From Comamonadaceae bacterium PBBC1 (lineage in GTDB: Bacteria > Pseudomonadota > Gammaproteobacteria > Burkholderiales > Burkholderiaceae_C): a DNA stretch of 61,936 nt. The number at the start of each line of letters is the position of its first letter. Positions within the stretch are counted from its first letter, which is position 1. Below the pieces are notes generated by a model. That model saw only the letters and a list, made by a program, of their open reading frames with translations, was not told the origin of the DNA and ran no database searches. The stretch spans positions 1 through 61,936 of the forward strand of contig NKIP01000022.1 in the NCBI GenBank assembly GCA_002256145.1, given 5' to 3'. Position numbers and translations under genes: made by a program. Positions 44,802 through 54,276 of the stretch are shown here, piece after piece.

Positions 44802-46511
44802 ATGCTTTCTGCCAAACAACATTTGCTCGCGGCCTTGGCCACTGAGCTCGACAAACTCCAACCCGGCGCAGGCGCACGGGCGGCCTTTGAATCCCCCAAG
44901 GTCGCCGCCCACGGCGACTTGGCCTGCACCGCTGCCATGCAGCTGGCCAAGGCCCTCAAACAAAACCCCCGGCAACTGGGCGAAACGCTGCGAGCCGCCT
45001 TGCTGACCACCCCCGCCTTTGAGCGTTGGGTGGACGCCATCGAGCTGGCGGGGCCGGGCTTCATCAACATCCGCCTCAAAGACACCGCCAAACAAGCCGT
45101 GGTGCACGAAGTCTTGCAAGCGGCCGACTGCTTTGGTCAGCAGCCCGCACAAGCGGGCAAGGTGTTGGTCGAATTCGTCTCGGCCAACCCCACAGGCCCA
45201 CTGCATGTGGGCCACGGCCGCCAGGCCGCACTGGGCGACGCCATCTGCAACTTGCTGGCCACACAAGGCCAGCAGGTCTACCGCGAGTTCTACTACAACG
45301 ACGCGGGCGTGCAGATTGGCACGCTGGCCAAGAGCACGCACATGCGGGCGCAGGGCGTCAAACCCGGTGATGCCACTTGGCCCACCGACCCCGACAACCC
45401 CGAAAGCAAGGCTTTCTACAACGGCGACTACATCCAGGACATTGCCAACGACTTTCTGGCGGGCAAAACCGTGCAGTCCGACGACCGCAGCTGCACGGCC
45501 AGCGGCGATGTGAACGACCTGGACGGCATGCGCGAGTTCGCCGTGGCCTATTTGCGCCGCGAACAAGACCTGGACTTGAAGGCCTTTGACGTCAAATTCG
45601 ACAACTATTACCTCGAGTCGAGCCTCTACACCAGCGGCAAGGTCGACGCCGCCGTGCAAAAACTCAAGGACGCAGGCAAAACCTACGAACAAGACGGTGC
45701 CTTGTGGCTCAAATCGACCGATTACGGCGACGACAAAGACCGCGTCATGCGCAAGGGCGACGGCACCTACACCTACTTTGTGCCCGATGTGGCGTACCAC
45801 ATCGCCAAATGGGAGCGCGGCTTTTCGCGCGTGGTCAACATCCAGGGCACCGACCACCACGGCACCATTGCCCGCGTGCGTGCGGGCTTGCAAGCGGCCA
45901 ACGTGGGCATTCCCGAGGGCTATCCCGACTACGTGCTGCACACCATGGTGCGCGTGATGCGCGGTGGTGAAGAGGTCAAGATTTCCAAGCGTGCGGGCAG
46001 CTACGTCACCTTGCGCGACCTGATCGAGTGGACCAGCAAAGACGCGGTGCGTTTCTTTTTGCTCTCGCGCAAACCCGACACCGAATACATCTTCGACATC
46101 GACCTGGCGCTGGCGCAAAACAACGACAACCCGGTGTACTACGTGCAATACGCCCACGCCCGCATCTGTTCGGTGCTGGCGGCTTGGAAAGAAAAAGACG
46201 GTGGTGACACCGCCAGCCTGACGCACGCCGACCTTTCTGCCCTGCAAAGCCCGCAAGCCCACGCGCTGATGCTGGCCCTGGCCAAGTACCCCGAGATGCT
46301 GACGTCGGCCGCCAACGACTTCGCACCGCACGACGTGACCTTCTATTTGCGCGACCTGGCCTCGCTGTACCACAGCTACTACGACGCCGAGCGCATTTTG
46401 GTCGACGACGAAGCGGTCAAAAAAGCACGCTTGGCGCTGGTTGCAGCCACTGCACAGGTGCTGCGCAATGGCTTGAAGGTCCTGGGTGTTTCAGCACCTC
46501 AAAAAATGTGA
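44802..46511 (+). CDS. argS: Arginyl-tRNA synthetase
   Basis: A 569-residue class I synthetase charging tRNA-Arg. The HIGH-type signature is [16 protein letters not shown], and [20 protein letters not shown] holds the KMSKS equivalent. The C-terminal anticodon-binding helical domain ends [22 protein letters not shown] at 44802 begins MLSAKQHLL. The SPOR gene follows within 11 bases of the stop, as in other Burkholderiales. Confidence 0.96.
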   Translation: MLSAKQHLLAALATELDKLQPGAGARAAFESPKVAAHGDLACTAAMQLAKALKQNPRQLGETLRAALLTTPAFERWVDAIELAGPGFINIRLKDTAKQAVVHEVLQAADCFGQQPAQAGKVLVEFVSANPTGPLHVGHGRQAALGDAICNLLATQGQQVYREFYYNDAGVQIGTLAKSTHMRAQGVKPGDATWPTDPDNPESKAFYNGDYIQDIANDFLAGKTVQSDDRSCTASGDVNDLDGMREFAVAYLRREQDLDLKAFDVKFDNYYLESSLYTSGKVDAAVQKLKDAGKTYEQDGALWLKSTDYGDDKDRVMRKGDGTYTYFVPDVAYHIAKWERGFSRVVNIQGTDHHGTIARVRAGLQAANVGIPEGYPDYVLHTMVRVMRGGEEVKISKRAGSYVTLRDLIEWTSKDAVRFFLLSRKPDTEYIFDIDLALAQNNDNPVYYVQYAHARICSVLAAWKEKDGGDTASLTHADLSALQSPQAHALMLALAKYPEMLTSAANDFAPHDVTFYLRDLASLYHSYYDAERILVDDEAVKKARLALVAATAQVLRNGLKVLGVSAPQKM

Positions 46512-46522
46512 GCGGTTTTAAC

Positions 46523-47185
46523 ATGAGTCTTCAATCTCAACGCGGCGGTACTTTTCTGGGTTTCATCATCGGCTTGGTGCTGGGCTTGACCGTCGCCATG
46601 TCTGTGGCCATTTACGTGACCAAGGTGCCTACGCCTTTTTCCAACAAGAACCAACCACGCACCAACGACCAAGACGTGCAGGAAAGTCACAAGAACAAGG
46701 ACTGGAACCCCAACAGCGTGTTGCAGCCCAAAGCCGCCGCGGAGCCTCCCCCATTGCCCGAACCCACAGCAGTTGTGACGGACGATAAGCACAAAGACAA
46801 AGTGATTGAAAAGCCAGCCGACAAGGCCCCCGCTGACACGGCTAAATCCGAGCCCCGCCCTGCTGCGGTGACAGCCGATCCCCTGGGTGATCTGGCAAAA
46901 GCCAAAACCACCTTGAGCACACCCGCCGCCAACGCCAGTGCCAACGATCCTTTTGACTACGTGGTTCAAGCCGGTGCTTACCGCACCAGTGCCGATGCCG
47001 ATGCTCAAAAAGCGAAACTCGCCATGTTGGGCATGGATGCCAAAGTGTCTGAGCGCGATCAAGGCGGACGCATCGTTTACCGCGTCCGGATGGGGCCTTT
47101 TGAAGACAAAAATGCTGCAGAACGCGCACGGGCCAAAATGGACGCCAACGGCATCGACAACACGCTTGTGCGATTGCAGCGTTGA
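46523..47185 (+). CDS. SPOR-domain membrane protein (FtsN-like)
   Basis: A 220-residue bitopic protein. A short cytoplasmic start is followed by a membrane helix (residues ~11-31, FLGFIIGLVLGLTVAMSVAI). A long Pro/Ala/Lys-rich periplasmic linker and a C-terminal SPOR domain (~residues 145-220, DYVVQAGAYRTSADADAQKA) complete it. SPOR domains bind glycan strands lacking stem peptides at the division site. I chose ATG 46523; a GTG at 46508, overlapping the argS stop, is possible. dsbA follows. Confidence 0.87.
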   Translation: MSLQSQRGGTFLGFIIGLVLGLTVAMSVAIYVTKVPTPFSNKNQPRTNDQDVQESHKNKDWNPNSVLQPKAAAEPPPLPEPTAVVTDDKHKDKVIEKPADKAPADTAKSEPRPAAVTADPLGDLAKAKTTLSTPAANASANDPFDYVVQAGAYRTSADADAQKAKLAMLGMDAKVSERDQGGRIVYRVRMGPFEDKNAAERARAKMDANGIDNTLVRLQR

Positions 47186-47236
47186 CATGACATGAACACC
47201 AGCGCCCAAAGGGTCGCTGAAACCCAAGGAGCTTTG

Positions 47237-47878
47237 ATGAAACGTCGCTTTTTTTCCACCGCCTTGCTGTCCACCGCCGCCTTCTTGGGCAGCTTGCCTG
47301 CTTGGGCGCAGCAAGCTTTCAAATCGGGCAAGGACTACATCACGCTGGGCAGACCATTGGCCACCGATGTGGGTGCCGGCAAAATTGAAGTGCTTGAATT
47401 CTTTTGGTACAGCTGCCCCCACTGCAACGCTTTTGAGCCCCAATTTGCGCAATGGGCAAAAAATGCCCCCAAAGACGTGGTCGTGCGTCGCATTCCCGTG
47501 GCCTTTCGCGAAGACTTTGCACCACAACAACGCCTCTACTTCACGCTCGAGGCCATGGATTTGGTTGAAAAAATGCATGTGCGCGTGTTCACCGCCATCC
47601 ACGGCGAAAAACTCATGCTGAACTCCGACGCGGCGGTGCTGTCCTGGATTGAAAAGCAAGGCATCGACAAAACCAAGTTCAATGAAATTTACAAATCATT
47701 TGGCGTGGCGACCAAATGCAAACGGGCGGTGCAACTGCAAAACGACTTCAAAATCGAAGGCGTGCCCTCTTTGGGCGTAGCGGGTCGCTATTACGTTGAT
47801 GGCACCTTGGCGGGCAGCATGGACCGCGCCCTGAAGGTGGCCGAATCCCTCATCGCCCAAACCCGCACGGCACGCTGA
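47237..47878 (+). CDS. dsbA: Periplasmic thiol:disulfide oxidoreductase DsbA
   Basis: A 213-residue exported thioredoxin-fold protein that introduces disulfides into periplasmic proteins. The signal peptide ends near LPAWAQQ. The active site is WYSCPHCNAFEP (Cys-Pro-His-Cys), with the cis-Pro loop at EGVPSLGVAGRYY. An AAGGAG six bases before ATG 47237 fixes the start. The position after argS and the SPOR gene is typical of the order. Confidence 0.93.
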   Translation: MKRRFFSTALLSTAAFLGSLPAWAQQAFKSGKDYITLGRPLATDVGAGKIEVLEFFWYSCPHCNAFEPQFAQWAKNAPKDVVVRRIPVAFREDFAPQQRLYFTLEAMDLVEKMHVRVFTAIHGEKLMLNSDAAVLSWIEKQGIDKTKFNEIYKSFGVATKCKRAVQLQNDFKIEGVPSLGVAGRYYVDGTLAGSMDRALKVAESLIAQTRTAR

Positions 47879-48005
47879 GGCCTCCCCCAGCCTGAGGATG
47901 GGTGCTCGCACAGCATCCATCCCGGGTTTTTCTTGGGCCACGGGCGTGCTGGCAGCCGATCGTCAAGGCTTGGGCCTACAATCGAACGATTGTCCAGCAA
48001 GATTC

Positions 48006-48653
48006 ATGCCCTCCACATTCCACACCCCTTTTTTGACCGTCGTCTTGAGCACCATGCTCATGGGCCTGAGCGGGTTGAGCCTGCCTGCATGGGCTGAAAA
48101 AGCTGACCGCGACAAGCCCATGCACATTGAAGCCGACAGCATGCGGCACGACGACAACAAACAACTGACGCAGTTCAACGGCCAAGTGGTTGCCACCAAA
48201 GGCACCCTGGTGTTGCGGGCCGACCGCATGGAAGTTCAGCAAGACAGCCAAGGCAAACAAGTGGCCCGCTTGTGGGCGGCCCCCAATGAACGGGTGTTCT
48301 TTCGTCAAAAACGCGAAGGTCTGGAGGAATTCACCGAAGGCGAGGCCGAAACCCTCACCTATGACAACCAAGCCGATGTGGTCACCCTGGTCAAACGCGC
48401 CGAAGTGCGCATGCTTCGTGGCACCATGGTGGCAGACCAAATTCAGGGGCAAACCATTGTGTTCAACAACACCACCGAAGTGATTCAGGTGGATGGCCGG
48501 ACACAAGACAGCCCCAACGCCCGGGACCAGCGTGTGCGGGCCACCTTGACGCCTCGTCAAAACCCATCGGCCCCTGCGGCCGCTCCAGCCCAGACCGCAC
48601 CGCGTCCCGTTTTGCGCAACAGCCCTGGCCTTGCCACGCCGTCCAAACCATGA
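48006..48653 (+). CDS. lptA: Lipopolysaccharide transport periplasmic protein LptA
   Basis: A 215-residue exported OstA-like protein forming the LPS bridge across the periplasm. After the signal peptide (ending LPAWAEKA), the beta-jellyroll segments [34 protein letters not shown] and [17 protein letters not shown] are recognisable. The Pro/Ala-rich tail is low complexity. The stop overlaps the lptB start (ATGA). kdsC and lptC, often upstream, are absent; a 127-base gap separates it from dsbA. Confidence 0.92.
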   Translation: MPSTFHTPFLTVVLSTMLMGLSGLSLPAWAEKADRDKPMHIEADSMRHDDNKQLTQFNGQVVATKGTLVLRADRMEVQQDSQGKQVARLWAAPNERVFFRQKREGLEEFTEGEAETLTYDNQADVVTLVKRAEVRMLRGTMVADQIQGQTIVFNNTTEVIQVDGRTQDSPNARDQRVRATLTPRQNPSAPAAAPAQTAPRPVLRNSPGLATPSKP

Positions 48654-49408
48654 AACAGGCCCCGTTCACCAGCCGCCTGGAAGCCCGGCACCTCAAAAAA
48701 GCTTACGGCAGTCGCAAAGTGGTGCACGATGTGTCAGTGCAAGTCGACAAAGGTGAAGTGGTCGGTTTGCTGGGCCCCAATGGCGCAGGCAAAACCACTT
48801 CGTTTTACATGATCGTGGGCTTGGTCAGCGCCGACGGGGGGCAAATTCTGATCGATGGGCAAGACGTCACGCGCATGCCGATTCACAAGCGCTCACGCAT
48901 GGGCTTGTCTTATTTGCCACAAGAAGCCTCAATTTTTAGAAAACTGTCCGTGGCCGACAACGTGCGGGCCATTCTTGAGCTGCAAACCGATGGCCAAGGC
49001 CGCCCTTTGGCCCATGCCGAAATCGAAAAACGCCTGAGCGAACTGCTGGCCGATTTGCGGGTGGACCACCTGCGCGACTCCCCCTCGGTGGCGCTGTCGG
49101 GCGGCGAGCGCCGCCGCGTCGAAATTGCCCGCGCCTTGGCCACCGACCCGCGCTTTATTTTGCTGGACGAGCCTTTTGCCGGCATCGACCCGATCGCCGT
49201 GATCGAGATCCAGCGCATCATCGCCTTCCTCAAGCAACGCGGCATTGGCGTGCTCATCACCGACCACAATGTGCGCGAGACCCTGGGCATTTGTGATCAC
49301 GCGTTCATCATCAGTGAAGGCCGCGTGCTGGCCGAAGGCACACCCGAGGAAATCGTGGCCAATGCCGATGTGCGCCGGGTGTACCTGGGCGAACACTTCC
49401 GCATGTGA
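48650..49408 (+). CDS. lptB: LPS export ABC transporter ATPase LptB
   Basis: A 252-residue ATPase powering LPS extraction with LptFG. Walker A is GPNGAGKTT (~45), the signature [15 protein letters not shown] and Walker [17 protein letters not shown], the last being typical of the LptB/LivG-like group. [14 protein letters not shown] is the LptB Q-loop region. It overlaps lptA by four bases, and rpoN follows 37 bases later, a conserved proteobacterial order. Confidence 0.95.
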   Translation: MKQAPFTSRLEARHLKKAYGSRKVVHDVSVQVDKGEVVGLLGPNGAGKTTSFYMIVGLVSADGGQILIDGQDVTRMPIHKRSRMGLSYLPQEASIFRKLSVADNVRAILELQTDGQGRPLAHAEIEKRLSELLADLRVDHLRDSPSVALSGGERRRVEIARALATDPRFILLDEPFAGIDPIAVIEIQRIIAFLKQRGIGVLITDHNVRETLGICDHAFIISEGRVLAEGTPEEIVANADVRRVYLGEHFRM

Positions 49409-49445
49409 TGCACCCATCCCAACGCCTTGACACGAAAGCACAGCC

Positions 49446-50987
49446 ATGAAGCCCGGCCTGTCGCTGCGCATGTCCCAGCACCTGGCGCTCACGCCCCAGC
49501 TGCAACAATCGATCCGCCTGCTGCAACTGTCCACGCTGGAGCTGTCGCAAGAGGTCGACCAGATGCTGGACGAGAACCCGTTTCTTGAACGCACCGAGGA
49601 AGAAGCGCCTGCCGAAGCCTTTGGTCTGGACCAGGCCGACACCCACGTCAGTTTGGGCGACCGCGTGAGCGAAAGCGCCAGCAGCGCCAGCAGCAGCGAG
49701 GACAACGCCAACGAAGCCCGCGACGAAGCCGTGACCGATGTGGCCGAAAGCTGGGACGGCGACGGCAGCGTGGACATGCGCCCCGACGACAGCGAATGGG
49801 GCGGCGACGCTACCCCGCGCCAAAACAACGGCGAAGAAACCGCCGACGCCATCGACCTGGCCGGCAGCAGCGGCTCTCTGACCGACTTTTTGCACCGCCA
49901 GGCCCTGTCGCTGCGCTTGTCCGAGATTGACCGCGCTGCGCTGCGCTTTTTGATCGAGTCGCTCAACGACGATGGCTACCTGACCGACACCCTGCCCGAA
50001 CTGGCCGCCAGCCTGGCCGGCACTGACGACCTTGAACAAATCGACGAGCTGGTGCACCGATTCACGGTGGCGCTGGGCTTGCTGCAATCGCTCGAACCCG
50101 TGGGCGTGGGTGCACGCGACTTGGCCGAATGCCTGCGCATCCAGGTCAAAGCCTGTCTGCAGGACTCCCCCGACGACGAAGTGGCCCAAGCGGCACTGGC
50201 CATCTGCGCCCAGCCGCTGGACATGCTGGCCAAGCGCGACTACAAGCGTTTGGCGCTGGCCTGTGGCCTGAGCGAAGCCGTTGTCAAAGCCGCCATTCCC
50301 TTCATTGCCCGGCTTGAACCCAAACCGGGCCGGCCCTTTGTGCAGGCCGAGCGCAACATCATCATTCCCGATGTGCTGGTGGTCAACACCAGCAAAACCG
50401 GCACACCCAAATTTCGAATCCAGCTCAACCCCGACGTGATGCCCAAGCTGCGTGTGCACGACATCTATGCCAACGCCCTGCGCGGCGGCAAGGGCGACAG
50501 CCACGCGGGCTTGCAGCAACGTCTGCAAGAAGCCCGCTGGTTCATCAAGAACATCCAGCAACGCTTTGACACCATCTTGCGCGTGTCCACCGCCATCGTC
50601 GAGCGACAAAAGAACTTTTTGACGCACGGCGCTCTGGCCATGCGCCCGCTGGTGTTGCGCGAAATTGCCGACGAGCTGGGCATGCACGAGTCCACCATCA
50701 GCCGTGTGACCACGGCCAAATACATGTCCACGCCGCAAGGCACCTTTGAGCTGAAGTATTTCTTTGGCTCGGGCCTGGGCACCGACAGCGGCAGCGCCGC
50801 ATCGAGCACCGCCGTGCGGGCGCTCATCAAGCAGTTTGTCGCTGCTGAAAAACCCGCCAAACCCCTGTCGGACAACCAAATTTCCGAGATGCTGAAAGAG
50901 CAAGGCATCGACTGCGCACGTCGCACGGTGGCCAAGTACCGCGAAGCCCTGAAGATCGCGCCCGCCAACCTGCGCAAAACCCTTTGA
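49446..50987 (+). CDS. rpoN: RNA polymerase sigma-54 factor
   Basis: A 513-residue sigma-54. Region I is LRMSQHLALTPQLQQSIRLL (Gln/Leu-rich, activator interacting). Region II (~55-130) is acidic (SSEDNANEARDEAVTD). The C-terminus carries the helix-turn-helix and the RpoN box ARRTVAKYREAL, which reads -24 promoter elements. It directs transcription with enhancer-binding proteins for nitrogen and many other functions. The usual downstream hpf and ptsN are absent; a methyltransferase gene follows after 13 bases. Confidence 0.95.
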   Translation: MKPGLSLRMSQHLALTPQLQQSIRLLQLSTLELSQEVDQMLDENPFLERTEEEAPAEAFGLDQADTHVSLGDRVSESASSASSSEDNANEARDEAVTDVAESWDGDGSVDMRPDDSEWGGDATPRQNNGEETADAIDLAGSSGSLTDFLHRQALSLRLSEIDRAALRFLIESLNDDGYLTDTLPELAASLAGTDDLEQIDELVHRFTVALGLLQSLEPVGVGARDLAECLRIQVKACLQDSPDDEVAQAALAICAQPLDMLAKRDYKRLALACGLSEAVVKAAIPFIARLEPKPGRPFVQAERNIIIPDVLVVNTSKTGTPKFRIQLNPDVMPKLRVHDIYANALRGGKGDSHAGLQQRLQEARWFIKNIQQRFDTILRVSTAIVERQKNFLTHGALAMRPLVLREIADELGMHESTISRVTTAKYMSTPQGTFELKYFFGSGLGTDSGSAASSTAVRALIKQFVAAEKPAKPLSDNQISEMLKEQGIDCARRTVAKYREALKIAPANLRKTL

Positions 50988-51000
50988 GAAGACTTTCCCC

Positions 51001-52320
51001 GTGAATTCATTGAACCTGTTCATGCCCTGCGCCGCTGGCGTTGAGGGCTTTTTGGCCGACGAGGTCCACGCCATCACCGGCCTCACGGGCCACGACCTGA
51101 TGACCGGGCGCGGCGGCGTGATGGCCCGCGCCTCCTGGCGCGATGCGATGCGCATCAACCTGCACAGCCGCCTGACCCAGCGCGTGCTGGTGCAGCTGTC
51201 GGTCACCGATTACCGCAACGAAAACGACCTGTACCGCGCAGCCAGCGAAGTGGCTTGGGAAATCTGGTTCACGCCCAAGCAAACCTTCAAGATCGACATC
51301 ACGGCGCAGCACAGCCCACTGACCAGCCTGAACTTTGCGGCGCTCAAAATCAAAGACGCGGTAGCCGACCGCTTTCGCGCCAAGCGCGGCGAGCGTCCCA
51401 GCGTCGACACCAGCTGGCCCGACGTGCGCATCTACGCGCACCTGACCCCCGAAACGGCCACGCTCTACATCGACACCTCGGGCGAGCCGCTGTTCAAGCG
51501 CGGCTGGCGCACCGACAAGGGCGATGCGCCTTTGAAAGAAACCTTGGCCGCCGCCATGATCGCGGCCAGCGGCTGGGACGCCACCGTGCCCCTGTACGAC
51601 CCCTGCTGCGGCAGCGGCACCATCCCGATCGAAGCGGCGCAAATCGCCTGCGGCATCGCCCCCGGTTTGCAACGCCGCTTTGGCTTTGAAAAATTGCTGC
51701 CCTTCCAGAACCACGTCTGGCAAGGCCTGATCGAAGAAGCCCGCGACCTGGAACACGAACCCACCGCACCGGTTTTTGGCAGCGATGTGGCCTTCCGCAT
51801 GGTCGACTTTGCCGAGCGCAATGCCGAACGCGCAGGCGTGTCGGGCGTGATCGAGTTTCGGGGCGGCGATGCGCTGCAACGCATGCCGCCCAGCGAGACC
51901 CCTGGCGTGATGCTGCTCAACCCACCCTATGGCGAGCGCATTGCCGCAGCGGGTGTGGCCGGGCGCGGGCGCGAGAACTTCCAGCCGGGTGCGCTGGCAA
52001 GTTCCAGAGCAGCCGAGCAAAGCCACCACCGCGAGACTGCCCAGACCGACGACGGCGGCGACTTCTTTGCCCAACTGGCCAGCCACTGGAAGAAAAACTA
52101 CAGCGGTTGGAGCGCCTGGATGCTCACGCCCGACCTGAAGCTGCCCAGCAAAATGCGCTTGAAAGAATCGCGCCGCGTGCCCATGTGGAACGGCCCCATC
52201 GAATGCCGTCTGTTTCGCTTTGACATGATCAAAGGCAGCTTGAAGCGCGTGCCTGGCGACGGCACGAGCAGCCCAGCGGGCACGCCCGGCCCCGACGCCT
52301 CGGGCACGGCTGCCCCATGA
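51001..52320 (+). CDS. THUMP-domain class I rRNA methyltransferase (RlmL-like)
   Basis: A 439-residue SAM-dependent RNA methyltransferase using a GTG start. N-terminal ferredoxin-like/THUMP region (~1-150) precedes the catalytic domain with DPCCGSGTIPIEAAQIA (SAM binding) and the NPPYGER motif, which marks methylation of an exocyclic amine. E. coli RlmL makes m2G2445 in 23S rRNA; the RlmK half is absent here. An unusual insertion (about 320-345, GRGRENFQPGALASSRAAEQ) follows the NPPY loop. The stop overlaps the PIN gene (ATGA). Confidence 0.87.
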   Translation: MNSLNLFMPCAAGVEGFLADEVHAITGLTGHDLMTGRGGVMARASWRDAMRINLHSRLTQRVLVQLSVTDYRNENDLYRAASEVAWEIWFTPKQTFKIDITAQHSPLTSLNFAALKIKDAVADRFRAKRGERPSVDTSWPDVRIYAHLTPETATLYIDTSGEPLFKRGWRTDKGDAPLKETLAAAMIAASGWDATVPLYDPCCGSGTIPIEAAQIACGIAPGLQRRFGFEKLLPFQNHVWQGLIEEARDLEHEPTAPVFGSDVAFRMVDFAERNAERAGVSGVIEFRGGDALQRMPPSETPGVMLLNPPYGERIAAAGVAGRGRENFQPGALASSRAAEQSHHRETAQTDDGGDFFAQLASHWKKNYSGWSAWMLTPDLKLPSKMRLKESRRVPMWNGPIECRLFRFDMIKGSLKRVPGDGTSSPAGTPGPDASGTAAP

Positions 52321-52895
52321 GTCTGGAGGTGGGCATGGGCTTGAAAGTGGGTGCTCAGATTGGCGATCAGGTGGCGGCTCAAGTCAGCGCTCAGCTTGGC
52401 CTTGAGGGTGGCTCTGAAGTTGTCTCGCCCCAGCGCCAATCTGCGGGAGCAGACGGGATTCAAGCACCGATCCGCCGCGTGCTGGACACCAACATCGTGC
52501 TCGACCTGTGGGTGTTTGACGAACCCCGTGCCGAAGCGCTGCGTACCAGCGTCGAGTCCGGCAGCACGCAGTGGCTGGCCACCGCAACCATGCGCGAAGA
52601 ACTGGCCCGCGTGCTGGCCTACCCGCAAATCGTCAAACGCCTGGCGCACCGCCAACTGCCCGCCAGCGCCGTGTTGGCGCACTTTGACCGCTGGGCGCAA
52701 CTGCAGCCGGACGCACCCAAAGCCCCCTATGTCTGCAAAGACGCCGACGACCAAATGTTCATCGACCTGGCCGTGCAGCACACCGCCACCCTGCACAGCA
52801 AAGACGCGCAAGTGCTGTGCATGAAAAAACGCCTGGAGCGCTGCGGCGTGGCCCTCAACCCGGCCATGCCCAGCGCAAAATCAGCGCCGCTGTAG
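52317..52895 (+). CDS. PIN-domain protein, putative toxin-type nuclease
   Basis: A 192-residue protein whose residues ~50-180 form a PIN domain of the COG1569 type: RRVLDTNIVLDLWVF (first acidic residue), MREELARVLAYP, and CKDADDQMFIDLA with clustered acidic residues. Such proteins are annotated as toxin components, but no antitoxin gene is adjacent. The first ~48 residues are unusual and low in complexity (VGAQIGDQVAAQVSAQL). The ATGA overlap with the methyltransferase suggests an RNA-processing role in normal physiology instead; translation may also start later. Confidence 0.75.
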   Translation: MSLEVGMGLKVGAQIGDQVAAQVSAQLGLEGGSEVVSPQRQSAGADGIQAPIRRVLDTNIVLDLWVFDEPRAEALRTSVESGSTQWLATATMREELARVLAYPQIVKRLAHRQLPASAVLAHFDRWAQLQPDAPKAPYVCKDADDQMFIDLAVQHTATLHSKDAQVLCMKKRLERCGVALNPAMPSAKSAPL

Positions 52896-53020
52896 GAGCT
52901 GGCCATAGAAAGCTTCTGGTCCACAAGCCATCGCTTGCAGGGCAATCTCCTACAACGGCAGCAACGGTCAAGGTTTTTTGTAGGAGCCAGCCCTGCTGGC
53001 GATAGGCGTGATGCACGCCC
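52893..53020. repeat. REP-like extragenic palindromes between PIN and sirtuin genes
   Basis: GTAGGAGCTGGCC at 52893 is echoed inverted by ATCTCCTACA at about 52947. A second unit TGTAGGAGCCAGCCCTGCTG at 52979 continues into GGCGATAGGCGTGATGCACG, whose GGCGTG..CACGCC forms a hairpin. Related pieces occur elsewhere in the window. Confidence 0.6.
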
Positions 53021-53119
53021 CTTTAATGTTCCTGTGACTGCACGCTCGCATCAAGCCCGACACCAGCTGTCGCCCTGCCGCTCATACTGGCCGATCCATT
53101 GCATTCAGGAGCTCACCGC

Positions 53120-53938
53120 ATGACCACCGCCCCCAACGCCGCCATGGTGCCACCCAAAAACCTGATCGAAACCCTGCTGCAAGCGCGGCGCATCGTGGTG
53201 TTCACGGGCGCGGGCATGTCCGCCGAAAGCGGGATCGCCACTTTTCGCAACACATCCGGCGACCAGCCCGACAGCTTGTGGGCGCAATTCAACCCCCAAG
53301 AACTGGCCTCGCCCGACGGCTGGCGCAGCAACAAGCAACGCGTCTGGGCTTGGTACGAAGGCCGCCGGGGTGAGGTGCTCAAAACCCAGCCCCACGCAGG
53401 CCACCTGGCCATTGCCCAGCTGGCTGACACGCTGCAAAGCGTGCATGGCCAAGCGGTGCACGTCGATGTCGTCACACAAAACGTGGACAACCTGCACGAA
53501 CGCGCAGGCAGCGCCCACGTCACGCACTTGCACGGCAGCCTGTTTGCGCCGCGCTGCGCGGCCTGCGCACGCCTCGGCGCTTTTGCCTCCGGCGAGCCCG
53601 ACCTCAAGCTGATGCACCTGGAGCCGCCACGCTGCCTGCACTGCGGCGGCTACATCCGCCCCGGCGTGGTCTGGTTTGGCGAAGCCATGCCGCAAGAACC
53701 CTGGCGACACGCCGAAGACGCCGTCGACGCCTGCCACGCCATGCTGGTCATCGGCACTTCGGGCGTGGTTTGGCCCGCTGCCGAGCTGCCCATCAACGCC
53801 CACCGCCTGGGCAAATTTGTGGCCGAAATCAACCCCACCCCCTCGGGCCTGGCCCAATACCTGAGCCTGCAATGGCCCAGCACGGCGGCAGCTGGTTTGC
53901 CCGCCTTGTTGGAAGCACTGAAGGCGCGTGCTGCATGA
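53120..53938 (+). CDS. Sir2-family NAD-dependent deacylase
   Basis: A 272-residue sirtuin. NAD-binding motifs are VFTGAGMSAESGIATFR and TQNVDNLHERAG, the catalytic His is in HLHGS, and Cys pairs (CAAC, CLHC) bind zinc before GGYIRPGVVWFGEAMP. It would remove acyl groups from lysines while consuming NAD. No alanine-tyrosine-arginine SirM-type context is seen. The stop overlaps the next gene, a receiver-like protein, as ATGA, so the two are translationally coupled. Shine-Dalgarno AGGAG precedes ATG 53120. Confidence 0.9.
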   Translation: MTTAPNAAMVPPKNLIETLLQARRIVVFTGAGMSAESGIATFRNTSGDQPDSLWAQFNPQELASPDGWRSNKQRVWAWYEGRRGEVLKTQPHAGHLAIAQLADTLQSVHGQAVHVDVVTQNVDNLHERAGSAHVTHLHGSLFAPRCAACARLGAFASGEPDLKLMHLEPPRCLHCGGYIRPGVVWFGEAMPQEPWRHAEDAVDACHAMLVIGTSGVVWPAAELPINAHRLGKFVAEINPTPSGLAQYLSLQWPSTAAAGLPALLEALKARAA

Positions 53939-54276
53939 CAGCGCCATCCCTCAAGGTCTTTTTGGACGACGAACGCCAGACCCCCGCCGGGTGGACGCGT
54001 GTCTATTGGCCGGACGAAGCGATAGCTTTGCTGAAATCAGGACAGGTCAGCGACATCAGCCTGGACCACGATTTAGGCGATGACAAACGCGGCACCGGCT
54101 ACGACGTGGTGCTGTGGATCGAAGAAGCTGTCTTCACCCAAGGCTTTGCACCGCCCAGAATGCAAGTCCACTCGGCCAACGCATCGGCCAAACAGAAAAT
54201 GCTGGCGGGCATTGCCGCCATTGAACAGCGGCACGCCGCCCCTCAATCCCCCACCCACACCACAAACCGCTTGTGA
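53935..54276 (+). CDS. Receiver-like 'cREC' domain protein (cyclic-phosphate processing family)
   Basis: A 113-residue single-domain protein. KVFLDDERQTPAGWTRVYWP, ISLDHDLGDDKRGTGYDVVL and VHSANASAKQKM match a receiver-like family named cyclic-phosphate processing receiver domain. The acidic DDE and DHDLGDD residues would bind metal as in receivers. It overlaps the sirtuin gene by four bases. Family biochemistry is not established as far as I know; the name rests on predicted roles. Linkage to an NAD-consuming sirtuin suggests handling of an ADP-ribose or cyclic-phosphate product, which is inference. Its 3' end overlaps a convergent gene by 34 bases. Confidence 0.75.
   Translation: MTAPSLKVFLDDERQTPAGWTRVYWPDEAIALLKSGQVSDISLDHDLGDDKRGTGYDVVLWIEEAVFTQGFAPPRMQVHSANASAKQKMLAGIAAIEQRHAAPQSPTHTTNRL

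Noticed and set aside
44268..46373. 701-codon minus-strand frame opposite argS
   Set aside because: It is the antisense of argS, rich in Gly/Val/His as expected for shadows in GC-rich DNA. Only its last 115 codons, with a signal peptide and PsiF repeats, are a real gene.
49311..51206. 631-codon minus-strand frame opposite rpoN
   Set aside because: Covers the ends of lptB, all of rpoN and part of the methyltransferase in antisense; no domain seen.
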